In this document: positions 1 to 8,900 of the stretch, piece after piece
How the letters are laid out: each line of letters starts with the position of its first letter
Position numbering within the stretch: the first letter of the stretch is position 1
DNA from: Ereboglobus sp.
GTDB taxonomy: Bacteria; Verrucomicrobiota; Verrucomicrobiia; Opitutales; Opitutaceae
Direction: 5' to 3'
Assembly: GCA_029974595.1 (NCBI GenBank)
Contig: JARKRC010000058.1
Span: forward strand, 1 to 64,000
DNA: 64,000 bases
Position numbers and translations under genes: made by a program
Notes under the pieces: model-generated
The model's input: the letters and a program-made list of their open reading frames with translations, nothing else
What the model was told of the DNA's origin: nothing
The model's database searches: none

Positions 1-75
1 CGCCACTGCTGCCCGCCAACTGGCAGCCTCCGGCCGGCCAAGTCGTGGTCAACGGGTAGATTATCGATAGCAATC

Positions 76-103
76 GTCACCATTGATAATCAGAAATGGT
101 GAC
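76..103. repeat. Inverted repeat, 9-bp arms
   Basis: GTCACCATT and AATGGTGAC form perfect 9-bp arms around a 10-bp AT-rich spacer. No T-run follows on either strand, so it is more like a protein-binding site than an intrinsic terminator. It lies beyond the distal end of the minus-strand glycan locus. The remaining bases from 1 to about 185 show no credible gene. Confidence 0.45.
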
Positions 104-189
104 CATGTTTACCCATCATTGGTTACCTTCAACACTCCGCCTGTAGGCACTCGCCCGGTCACTTACGTCCTGTCCGCCGTCGCGCTTGT

Positions 190-600
190 TCAAACCACCC
201 GATCCAACCAACCTGCTGAGCAGCTTGTTCCGCTCGCCCGACCCGATGCTTCGACCTCGCTTTTTCGCCGCTCGAGATTCTCACCGACCGCGTTGACATG
301 ACCCTCGTCATTGATGTCGTCGGGCGCGTGTGCCCCGGCGCTGAGACGAATCCGGCGGTCATTGATTTCCGATTCGGCGAGTTTCACGTCGGCGGTGGCG
401 CGGAGCGCTTTTGTTCCGAAGGCGGTCTCGTCGGCGACGGTCAGCATGCCGTAGTGGACAAAGGCGAGTTTGATCGAGAGAGATTCGGGAAGGAGGACGT
501 GCGAGAGCACGCTGCGCGTGTCCCAGGTGTTCCATCCGTGCGTGCGGGTTGTCGTCAGGCGTATCCGGTTTCCGGTGGCTGGTTCATACTTTGGTGCACG
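190..600 (-). pseudogene. Fragment of an MGH1-type glycoside hydrolase
   Basis: The minus frame is open from beyond 600 down to a stop at 190, but it has no ATG near its upstream end; the ORF track starts it at an internal GTG. The translation contains THGWNTWDTRSVLSHVLLPE, which resembles the N-terminal part of (alpha/alpha)6 glycosidases of the MGH1/GH63-like group. After about 100 residues the sequence loses family character and ends, so both start and catalytic domain are missing. It lies just downstream of the GH127 gene at the tail of the glycan operon. It is probably a decayed former member of the locus; a short real gene cannot be excluded. Confidence 0.4.
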
Positions 601-626
601 GTCTTGGTGATTTATTAATTCATGTT

Positions 627-2690
627 TTATTCGGCAACCGCCGGCGGAAACGCCGAGATGCGCAGCCGCGCCGCGCCCATCGGGATGAGCGTGATGTCCT
701 CAAACTTTCCGTCGGTTCTCGCCGGATAAAGCGGCAGCACGGGGCAGAATCCCGTCGCTGTCGGCGTCCAGTCCGGGACGCGCGCTCCCTTTGCCCTGAT
801 CTCGATCGGCGCGCCTTCGTGCGTCCACGGATAATTGTTCTCCGGCCAGGACTTTTTGACGACCTGAAATGACGACTCCAGATTGTTCATGTCACACGCC
901 AATGCGTAATTCCACGCGCTGCCGGGCTTTAGTTCCCACGCGGGCCACCGGCTCCAGTCAACCTGTTTCTGGATTCTGTTTTTCTCACTTTTCGCAACTG
1001 ACATTGAATCGATTTTATTATAGTTTTCCGCAATCTTGAGCGAGAACGTGAGCGGCCCGTAATTTATGCTCAAGCTGTTCTGGTTTACTTCCCATTGCCG
1101 CGCGCGGAGGCGCATCGAGAGCTTCAACACCACCGTGTCGCCGTCGGCCCACTGACGCTGGATGCGGGCATAGCCGCCCGTCGCCAGCTCCGTCTTTGTC
1201 TCGATGCCATTCACCGCAATGCGCGCGTTATCACACCAGGTGGGAATTCTCACATACAAGGGGAAATCCGCCTTTCGCGGCACCTCGATCCCGAAGCTCA
1301 CCGTCTCCTCAAACGGATAGTTCGTGCGCTCGGTGATGAGCACCTCCACGCCGTCCGCTACCTTTGCCCGGACGGACGATGCGCCGAACAAGACCGCCGC
1401 GAGGCCGTTATCCGCCGTGGCCAGCCACAAATGCTCGGCATAATAAGGCCAGCCCTGCGTGTGGTTGTGCTGGCAGCACCGGTGCGCCGTGGGATTATAT
1501 AAAAAATATCCCGAGCGCTTCGCCTCCACCGAGTGAATCGCGGGATGATGCGTCGTATTGTCGCTAATGATCTGGTTCGGCGCGGAGAAATAGCGCAGCG
1601 CCTTGTAATCCGGCATGAACGCTACCGGATAGGTGTTGAATGCGACATCCTCGCAGTTCTCCGCCCACATCGGGTCGCCCGTGATGCGCAGCAGCAATTC
1701 GTCCGATGCCATCTGTTCGACCATCCCGCAGGTCTCGACCGCCTGGCGCGGGTCGATGTGACCGATGCGCGAATGCTCGTCGCCGCCGAACATCCCGCCC
1801 GGCACTTGCCCGAACGTGCGCCGGATCAGCCGGAAATTATTATATGCCGCGCGCAAATCCGAAGCCTTCCCGCTTTGCATCCACCAGATCGCCGGCTCGC
1901 GGAAGCCCTGCGCGATATCGACATTATGCCAGATGGGCAAGTCGCACTCCTGCCGCCAGTTGGCCGCGCTGCGGTGGATTTTTTCCGCGAGCTCCAGGAG
2001 CCATTTCTCGCCGGTGATATTATACAGCCAGTAAACGCTGTATAGATTGTCCCCGGCGCGGAGTTTTTCCCATGGCCTCGATGTTTTCAGAAACTTGCCC
2101 CCGGGCTGGTTGAGCTGCCATTGGAAATAGTTTTTCATCAGCTTCAGGACACGCCCGTCGCCGGAATGCTCATAATACGACTGGAGGCACCACAGCATGA
2201 TCATGTTGCACCACAAGTCGGGCAGCCCGGCCCGGTCGAACCACGGTCCGAAATAGCCGTCCTCGCGCTGGCTGGCGAGCGCGCCCTCGATCCAGATGCG
2301 TGCTTCCTTGATCACGGCGTCGTCGCCGAGGATGTAGCCCATGCTGGAGAATCCCTTCAGCCAGTAGGGGACCTCCTCGAATTTGTTCTCGCCCTCGCCG
2401 TCGGGGCTCAGCCAGGCGTTGTTCTCCTTGTTCAGATAATTGCTGACTTCGTGAAGGTGGCCGGCGAGGCCGTTGCGCTGCCGGACGAGCACCTCGCGAA
2501 TCCAGCCATCCGGCCGCACCGCGCCCACCGGCAGCTTTATAAAATACGACGGCTGGAGCGGAGCGCGATTTCCGATATAATGGCTATTCCCCGGAGCGGT
2601 TGGCGGGCGCGCCATCCACTCGATATTCGTCTGTGCCGCAAGGGACAGGCATCCGGCAAAGGCGAGGGTCGTTGAAAGCGTTCGGATCAT
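627..2690 (-). CDS. GH127 beta-L-arabinofuranosidase-like protein (DUF1680)
   Basis: A secreted glycosidase of family GH127, known to release terminal beta-L-arabinofuranose with a cysteine nucleophile held by a zinc site. In the ORF-track numbering the zinc/nucleophile residues are visible: E328 and C330 in VETCGMVEQ, and C414-C415 in HRCCQHN, matching Glu338, Cys340, Cys417 and Cys418 of HypBA1. E314 in GGDEHS may be the acid/base. The length (about 690 aa) is normal. The track starts at TTG 2717, overlapping the upstream stop. I prefer ATG 2690, which gives a clean signal peptide (MIRTLSTTLAFAGCLSLAAQ). It is the last intact gene of the minus-strand operon, 23 bp after the GH95-like gene. 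Activity on arabinose rather than another furanoside is inferred. Confidence 0.86.
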   Translation of the reverse strand: MIRTLSTTLAFAGCLSLAAQTNIEWMARPPTAPGNSHYIGNRAPLQPSYFIKLPVGAVRPDGWIREVLVRQRNGLAGHLHEVSNYLNKENNAWLSPDGEGENKFEEVPYWLKGFSSMGYILGDDAVIKEARIWIEGALASQREDGYFGPWFDRAGLPDLWCNMIMLWCLQSYYEHSGDGRVLKLMKNYFQWQLNQPGGKFLKTSRPWEKLRAGDNLYSVYWLYNITGEKWLLELAEKIHRSAANWRQECDLPIWHNVDIAQGFREPAIWWMQSGKASDLRAAYNNFRLIRRTFGQVPGGMFGGDEHSRIGHIDPRQAVETCGMVEQMASDELLLRITGDPMWAENCEDVAFNTYPVAFMPDYKALRYFSAPNQIISDNTTHHPAIHSVEAKRSGYFLYNPTAHRCCQHNHTQGWPYYAEHLWLATADNGLAAVLFGASSVRAKVADGVEVLITERTNYPFEETVSFGIEVPRKADFPLYVRIPTWCDNARIAVNGIETKTELATGGYARIQRQWADGDTVVLKLSMRLRARQWEVNQNSLSINYGPLTFSLKIAENYNKIDSMSVAKSEKNRIQKQVDWSRWPAWELKPGSAWNYALACDMNNLESSFQVVKKSWPENNYPWTHEGAPIEIRAKGARVPDWTPTATGFCPVLPLYPARTDGKFEDITLIPMGAARLRISAFPPAVAE

Positions 2691-2713
2691 ATTCAAGAAT
2701 GATATTATTATTA

Positions 2714-5038
2714 TCAATGGGATGCCGGTTCGATGACGACACTCCCGCCTTTCGCGAGGGAGATTTGCAGACTGCCGTCGGGTGACGCGGTGATTTTACG
2801 GGCGGTGCCATCGGCGCTGGCGGCAATGCGGGTATTGTCCGCCGTCCAGCCGGGGACGCGCAGGCGGCAGGATTCGCCGGCGAGACTTTTGATTTCAACG
2901 CGGACGGCGCGTCCGCCGCGCCACTCGCCGCTGACGAGAAACGCACCTTCCGCGCGCAGGTTTTCAAAACGCGCATCGCGCCACGCGGCGGGCATGGCGG
3001 GGAACACGCGCAGCACGCCACCCTGGCTTTGCAGGAGCAGGTCGTTGACGGAGGAGATGACGGCAAGGGGCGATTCTATTTCGGGGCCGCCGACACCGCG
3101 CTTGGGAAGGTCGGAGGAATAAAATGTGTTCGGATGGAGTTTTTGCCACGGGCGCAGGAACGGGCGGGGGCGGACGGGGAGCGCCATGAAACAGTCAAGT
3201 TGCGCGAGGGCGTCGTCGCCGCGCCCGAGCAGGGCGAGCATGGAGGCGGCGCCGGTGATGGTGAAGGTGGTGCGGTCGTTGCCGGGGACGGTGAGCCAGT
3301 GGTCGAGGGATCGGGTGGCGAGGGCGCGTTGCACGGGGTCGTCGAGGTCGAGCAGGCAGAGCGGATAGAAGGCGAAGAGGTGGGAGTAGTGGCGGTGGGC
3401 ACGGTCGAGCGGGCGGTCGCGGCCGATGAGGAAGCCGGTTTTTTCATCAACGGGAAACGGCGCGAGGCGCGCGAGCGTGTCGCGCCAGAGCGGGAGGCGC
3501 GGATCATCGAGTTTGAGGCGTTCACAGGCGGCGACGAGTGTTTGCAATTCCCAGCGGAAGAGGGCGAGATCGTAGTGCGCGTCGGGCGCGGTGGCGAACT
3601 CGGGCGAGTGGGTGGGCTTGAGATGTATAATGCCGGTGCCGGCGGTGTTTTCCGTTTCAATATGCGTCATATACGCCCCTGCGGAGAGGGCGAGGAGCGG
3701 GAAGAGGCGGTCGCGCAGAATGGCGTCGTCCATTTGCGCGCGATAATATTCCCAATATAAAAAGAGCACCCAGGGGAGGTTGCCGGTTTCCTGGGCGACC
3801 TGCGGGCGGTCGCCGGGGGCGGCGATGTCGAAGGGGGAGCGCAAGTCCTGCGCGGAGGTGCGGCCAATGACGGCGGCGTCGCGCTCCGGACGCGGCGGGC
3901 GGACGTTGTCAATCAGCTGTTCGCGGTGGCGGTCGAGGTTGCGGAAAAGCGACTCGGCGAGTTCGAGGCGGTTGGAGGCGGCGAGCGACTGGTAGGTGAG
4001 CTGGACGTTGAGGTTCCACCAGATGCGGGGGAAGGCGGTTTCACGATACCACGGCCCCATGAGATCGCAAATGGGACCGTCGGGACGCATGGCGGAACCG
4101 AGTTTGTAGATTTGGCGCCAGTAAAATGCCTCCAGCGCGGGGGAGTCGGGCAGTTCAACGCGGCTGAGCCGGTAGTAATCGTGCCACCATGCGCGGTGCG
4201 CGGCGATGAGTCCCCCGGTATCAACGCCGGCGGCATCAAGCGCCGTGCCGGCACGGTCGCGGGCGGTGGCGGCATCGGCGGCGTGCTCCATCGCGACGAG
4301 GAACACTCGCTTGTTACCGGCGGCGGGGAGGGTTTTCGAGGCGACGACAAGAGCGGTGGCGGCATGGACGCGGCGAGGCCCCGCGTCCGCGATGGCGGCG
4401 CGGTCAAGCTCGGTGGCGGCGGCGTCACCCTGTTCCCGGTAGATTTGCGTGCCGACGAAACCGGTGGCGGTCGTGACGATTTCGGCGGGCGGGTGAAGAA
4501 TCTCACCGGGAGCGGGTGTTTTTTTGGTGAACGCAAAATGCGGCGGGAGCGCGGGCGCGGGATGCCAGTCGAGCGCGGGCGGCGGCTCATCCCCGGCACC
4601 CTCGGCCTCAATGAGCAGAACATCCGGCCCGCGCAGGACGGCGGAGCGCCAGCGGACCTCGCCGCGCGTGGTGCGGAGGGTGCCGTGAGCCTCGGCATTC
4701 CAGAGGTCGAGGCGCGTGTCGCCGCCGACCAGTTCGCCAGCCGTTTTGAGCGCGATGCGTCCGACGGGCATGCGTGAGTTGCCCACATAAAAACCGGCGC
4801 GGTTGATTTCCCACGAAAACTGCTCCGAGCCATCGGCGGCGCCGGCTTCCTTTTGGAGGAAAATAGTCGCGCCAAGGTCGCCGTTGCCGATGAAGGCGGA
4901 ATTGCCCCACCCGTTCGGCAGAGTTTGCCAGACAAAGTCATGGCGCGCAAGAAACGCGGGCCAGTCGCCAGCGCCGGCGGTGACGATGGAGGAAAACAAA
5001 AGGAGAAACGCAACTGGCGCCGATTTTATAAAAGACAT
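2714..5038 (-). CDS. Secreted GH95-like / DUF5703 glycoside hydrolase
   Basis: A protein of 774 aa with an N-terminal signal peptide (MSFIKSAPVAFLLLFSSIVTAGA). The mature N-terminus has WGNSAFIGNGDLGATIF, typical of the beta-sandwich domain that opens GH95-like and DUF5703 proteins. The centre (about residues 300-600) is rich in the W/Y/H pattern of an (alpha/alpha)6 barrel, including PRIWWNLNVQLTYQ, and a small beta-sandwich closes the protein. GH95 enzymes are alpha-L-fucosidases or galactosidases, but this protein is distant enough that the substrate is open. The ATG at 5038 lies 18 bp after the esterase stop, in an operon arrangement. Presumably periplasmic or exported. Confidence 0.7.
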   Translation of the reverse strand: MSFIKSAPVAFLLLFSSIVTAGAGDWPAFLARHDFVWQTLPNGWGNSAFIGNGDLGATIFLQKEAGAADGSEQFSWEINRAGFYVGNSRMPVGRIALKTAGELVGGDTRLDLWNAEAHGTLRTTRGEVRWRSAVLRGPDVLLIEAEGAGDEPPPALDWHPAPALPPHFAFTKKTPAPGEILHPPAEIVTTATGFVGTQIYREQGDAAATELDRAAIADAGPRRVHAATALVVASKTLPAAGNKRVFLVAMEHAADAATARDRAGTALDAAGVDTGGLIAAHRAWWHDYYRLSRVELPDSPALEAFYWRQIYKLGSAMRPDGPICDLMGPWYRETAFPRIWWNLNVQLTYQSLAASNRLELAESLFRNLDRHREQLIDNVRPPRPERDAAVIGRTSAQDLRSPFDIAAPGDRPQVAQETGNLPWVLFLYWEYYRAQMDDAILRDRLFPLLALSAGAYMTHIETENTAGTGIIHLKPTHSPEFATAPDAHYDLALFRWELQTLVAACERLKLDDPRLPLWRDTLARLAPFPVDEKTGFLIGRDRPLDRAHRHYSHLFAFYPLCLLDLDDPVQRALATRSLDHWLTVPGNDRTTFTITGAASMLALLGRGDDALAQLDCFMALPVRPRPFLRPWQKLHPNTFYSSDLPKRGVGGPEIESPLAVISSVNDLLLQSQGGVLRVFPAMPAAWRDARFENLRAEGAFLVSGEWRGGRAVRVEIKSLAGESCRLRVPGWTADNTRIAASADGTARKITASPDGSLQISLAKGGSVVIEPASH

Positions 5039-5056
5039 TGGTCTTAATGGTTCGCG

Positions 5057-5950
5057 TTATTTTGGTGGCACGGCATCTGCGAGCGGCCAGACGGCGAGCC
5101 AGTCTCGCAGGAGATCGCGCCAGCGCCAGCTTACGTCCGATGCATAGGCAAAAAGCCGTCCGTGCCCGCCGCGCGGGAAAATGTGCAGTTCGGCCGGCAC
5201 GCCGGCAGACCAGCAGGCGCGCGCAAAGAGGATGCTGTTTTCGGGCGAAATGAGATCGTCGTCCGCCGCGTGGAAGATGAATGCGGGCGGATTTTCCTTG
5301 GTGACGTGAAGTTCGGGCGAGAGGGCGGCCTTCAGGCTTTCAGGGGGCGAGTCGCCGAGGAGGCGGCTGAAGGTTTTCGATTTTCCGGTTTGCCCGAGCA
5401 CGGCGGAGATGACGGGATAGGCGAGAATAAGGCGGTCGGGGCGGGCGGAGACGCTGTCCGCGAGGTCGTCGGATGCATCGCGGTAAAGAGTCGGGCGCGT
5501 TGCGACGAGCGCGGCGAGATGCCCGCCCGCGCTGCCGCCCATGAGCGCGAGGTTTTGCGCGGGCACTTTCAGTTCCGCAGCGCGTGAGCGAAGGAGGCGT
5601 ATTGCGCGCGTGGCATCGGCGTATTGCGCGGGATGGCGGTTGGGCGCAACGCGGTAGTTTACGACGACGGCGGTGTAGCCGAGGGCGCGGAAGTACTCCG
5701 CGAAGAGGCGTTCGTAGGGGCTGAGACTTCCATAACCGCCGCCGGGACAGATGACGATAATCGCGGGAATCGAGTATTTTTCGGAGATCGGATAAAAGAT
5801 CTCCATGTTCGGGCGCGGGCCTTTGGCAGGATTGTTCGGACTGTCGTCCGGCCAGAGGTTGACGACACGGTGGTTAAGTTCGGCGGCGCCCAAAATTGGC
5901 GCAGCCAGAGCAAGGAGCAGCGTTGCGCAGAGGAGTGTGCTTTTTTTCAC
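5057..5950 (-). CDS. Secreted alpha/beta-hydrolase esterase (BD-FAE / acetylxylan esterase-like)
   Basis: An esterase/lipase-fold protein of 297 aa that probably removes acyl groups from glycans. Seen motifs: the oxyanion-hole segment CPGGGYGSLS, the nucleophile elbow GGSAGG, an acidic residue in AADDDLISPENS and the histidine in PRGGHGRLFAY. The ORF track runs upstream to 6037, into the autotransporter. A GTG at 5950 gives VKKSTLLCATLLLALAAPIL, a good signal peptide, and places the start 11 bp after the autotransporter stop, so I use it. Gene order suggests cotranscription with the GH95-like and GH127 genes. Related enzymes include feruloyl and acetyl esterases; specificity cannot be read from sequence. 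Confidence 0.8.
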   Translation of the reverse strand: MKKSTLLCATLLLALAAPILGAAELNHRVVNLWPDDSPNNPAKGPRPNMEIFYPISEKYSIPAIIVICPGGGYGSLSPYERLFAEYFRALGYTAVVVNYRVAPNRHPAQYADATRAIRLLRSRAAELKVPAQNLALMGGSAGGHLAALVATRPTLYRDASDDLADSVSARPDRLILAYPVISAVLGQTGKSKTFSRLLGDSPPESLKAALSPELHVTKENPPAFIFHAADDDLISPENSILFARACWSAGVPAELHIFPRGGHGRLFAYASDVSWRWRDLLRDWLAVWPLADAVPPK

Positions 5951-5960
5951 GGCAATGTTT

Positions 5961-8900
5961 TTACCAGAAGAATCCGCAGCCGAGGTCGAGGCTGAAGCCC
6001 TTGGTGCGCTCGCCGAAGCCGCAGGAGACTTTGGCATTCACGCCGAAGTTGCTGCCGATCTGCATGATTGCGCCGATGTCGACGATGCCTTTGCTGCCGC
6101 CGAGATCGTTGTTATAGACTCTGTCGCCGACGGCGATCCCGGTGGCGCCTTTGAATTCGTAGTGGTAGCTGGCGCGGAGGAAGGGGACGATTTTCCAGCC
6201 GGGTTTGAGTTCGCGTTCGAGCCAGATGCGCATGCCGAGACGGCCTTCAAGGGAGTCGGCGCTGTCGATGGCATAGGTGCGATCCAGATAATCGGTGGCG
6301 TTGTTGATGTCGTGGGTTTGCCAGGTGAACTGGAGTTGGGGTTCCCAGTGGATGGGGCTGTTGGTATTCTTCTTGAAGGAGCGTCCAATTTCAAGGGCGC
6401 CGGCGATGCTGTCTCCGTTGGTGCTGAAGGTTGGGTTGCCGGGGACTTTGATGTCGTAGTCCTCGGAGCCGGCGCGGACGAGGAGATCGACATACCAGTT
6501 GCCGATGACGCAGGTGCCGTAGATGCCGTAGCCGGTGGCCTTGGTCTTGGTGCTGGTATTGCCGGAAATTACGGCGCTTTGGCTCATGTCGGAGGAGATA
6601 TTGTCGTAGAACGCGCCGAGAGTGAGGCGGCCTTTGCCGATTGCTGTGCTCCAGTCAATGCCGACTTGAGCGCCATAGGTGGAGATGTCGGAGTCGCGGT
6701 AGGAGCTGAGTTTGATTTGTTCGTCAGTCATGATGCCGTTGACCCAGGCTTGGAATGTGTGCGGGGCGGTGGCGCGGTTGGTGACGAGGCGCTGGCTGAG
6801 GGATGCCATCGAGGCTTTGCCGGTCATGATGGAGGCGGCATCGACACCGAGGAGGAGGGGGAGGGTGGACGAGCCGCCCTGGCTGTAAGTCCAGGTGCCG
6901 TCGGGATTGCGGATCAGCGTGCGAAGCAGGCCGTTGGTGAGTTCGATGGGGGCGCAGTTGATCTCGGCGGTGACAGATGCGGGGTCGGTGGTGGTGAGCG
7001 GGGTGACGTTGCTCCAGTCGGCGTCCCCGGTGATGGCGGTTTGCTGGCTGAATATGATGTTCACGTTGCCGGTGACGCTGCCGGTGACGTTGAGTTCGTC
7101 GCAGAGCACGGCATTTCCATCGGGAGTGGCGCCGATGGCGAGAAGAATGCTGCCATTGTCAGAGGCATAGTTGCCGTTGATGGAGACTTTGGCGTAACTG
7201 CTGCCGCGGATGCCATCATTGCCGATTTGCAGGACGCCTTTGTTGGTCATGGTGAAGGCGGCACCCCCGGTTGTGAGGGCGGCTGTTGTTGGAATCGCCA
7301 AGACTCCTTGTTTGGCGATGGTGACTGCGTTGGAGGCTCTGACGTTGCCTGTAATTGCCAGCTTTCCGGAATTGACTTCCAGTGTGCCGATATCGGCCGA
7401 ACCGGCAAAGGTCAGCAAACGGGAGCCTGTCTTTGCGAGCGTGGCGTTGGGGCCCGTGACGGTTCCCGAGTAGGTGAAGTAAGCGACGGAATTGTGCAGT
7501 GTCGCGATTTTGCCATCCGCGATAACGATGTTGCTGTCCAGCGAGGCATAGTCCGCGGTTGTCATGAGCGTGCCGCTGCCAACGAAGGTAATGGGCGCGC
7601 CGGCGGTGTAAATCTGGTTGGAATTGGCGAAAGCGATGGCGCCGCCGTGGATGTCAATGCCGCCGGTGAACACATTCCCGGCGGTATTGGCAAAGGCGAG
7701 CGTGCCGGCACCGCGTTTCACGAGTTTTCCCTCGGGGTTGGTGACAGCAGAGACACCGCCGACTTCGATGATGTGGCTGGCATTGGCAGCGATGCCGCCT
7801 GAACCGGTAAAGGTGTAGCTGGCATCGCCCTCAACCCACATGTCGGATACGTTTACGCCGTTGGGGTTGATTTCGACGTTGAGGGCGCCGGCAGCGCTGC
7901 TGAAGATGACACGGTCACCGCCGCCGAAGCGGGTGACGCCGCCGAAATCGGTCCAGTTTTCGCTAGTCAGATTCCATGTCGTATTGCCGCTGGCGCCGGC
8001 CCAGGTCATGTCACGCGACATGTCCGCGCTGGTGATGACGAGGAGGTTGGCTCCGGATTGCATGAGCAAGCCGGACTGGCGTCCGACCTCGGCGGGGACT
8101 TCGCCGTTGATGGTCAGCGTGATGTTTCCGTAGAGATTGCCGATGCTGCCGAGGTTGAAGGTGCCGCTTTGCACGATGCCGATGTCGATGCGGTTGTTGC
8201 CTGCGAGTGCGATCGTGCCGCCACCGGCAAGGTTGATGCGGTCGCTGAGGCCGTAGCCGTCGAGGCCGGCGCCGATGTAAAGATCGATGTCGATTGTCCC
8301 GCCGTCGAGGAGAGTCACGTTGTCGGTGAACGCGAGTGTCTGCGGGGCTGATGTGCCGGAGCCGACGCTGATTTTGGCGGCGGTGAGCGGCGTGGAAAAT
8401 GTGCCGGAGCCGGCGAGCGTGAGGCCCGTGCCGAAGGAAATGGGGGAGGCAGAGTCGAGAGAGACGATTCCGTTTTCGATTGCTTCGAGCACGGTGCCAT
8501 TGGCGAAGGTGATGCTGCCGGCGCGGAGCCGGCCATTGATGGCGAGGGTGGCGCCGGATTTGACTTCAAACGAGCCGGCATTGTTTGACACGCCGTAGAT
8601 GGCCCCGCCGGAAAGCTGGAACGTGCCCTCCTCGACAGTGGTGTTGGCAACGACATTTGACGCATGTTCGCGGAAGATGACCGAGCCGGCGCCGGTTTTG
8701 TTTACGGTGAGCACAGTGGTGTCGCTTGCGGAGATGGCGTCGTGGAAGCGAATGGCCCTGCCGGCCCCGGCATTCAGCGAGAGCGTGCCCGTGGCTGCGT
8801 TAAAGTGGATGGCGTTGCTCGTGCCCGCGGTGGTGATGCTGAGTCCGCCGCCGGTGGCAAGCTGGGAAGAGTCGATCACGGCGCCACTGGTGTTGCCTTC

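Noticed and set aside
5805-7802. Plus-strand ORF of 665 aa
   Set aside because: It lies antisense to the autotransporter and esterase, has G/A/V/D-biased composition typical of a shadow frame, and shows no domain.
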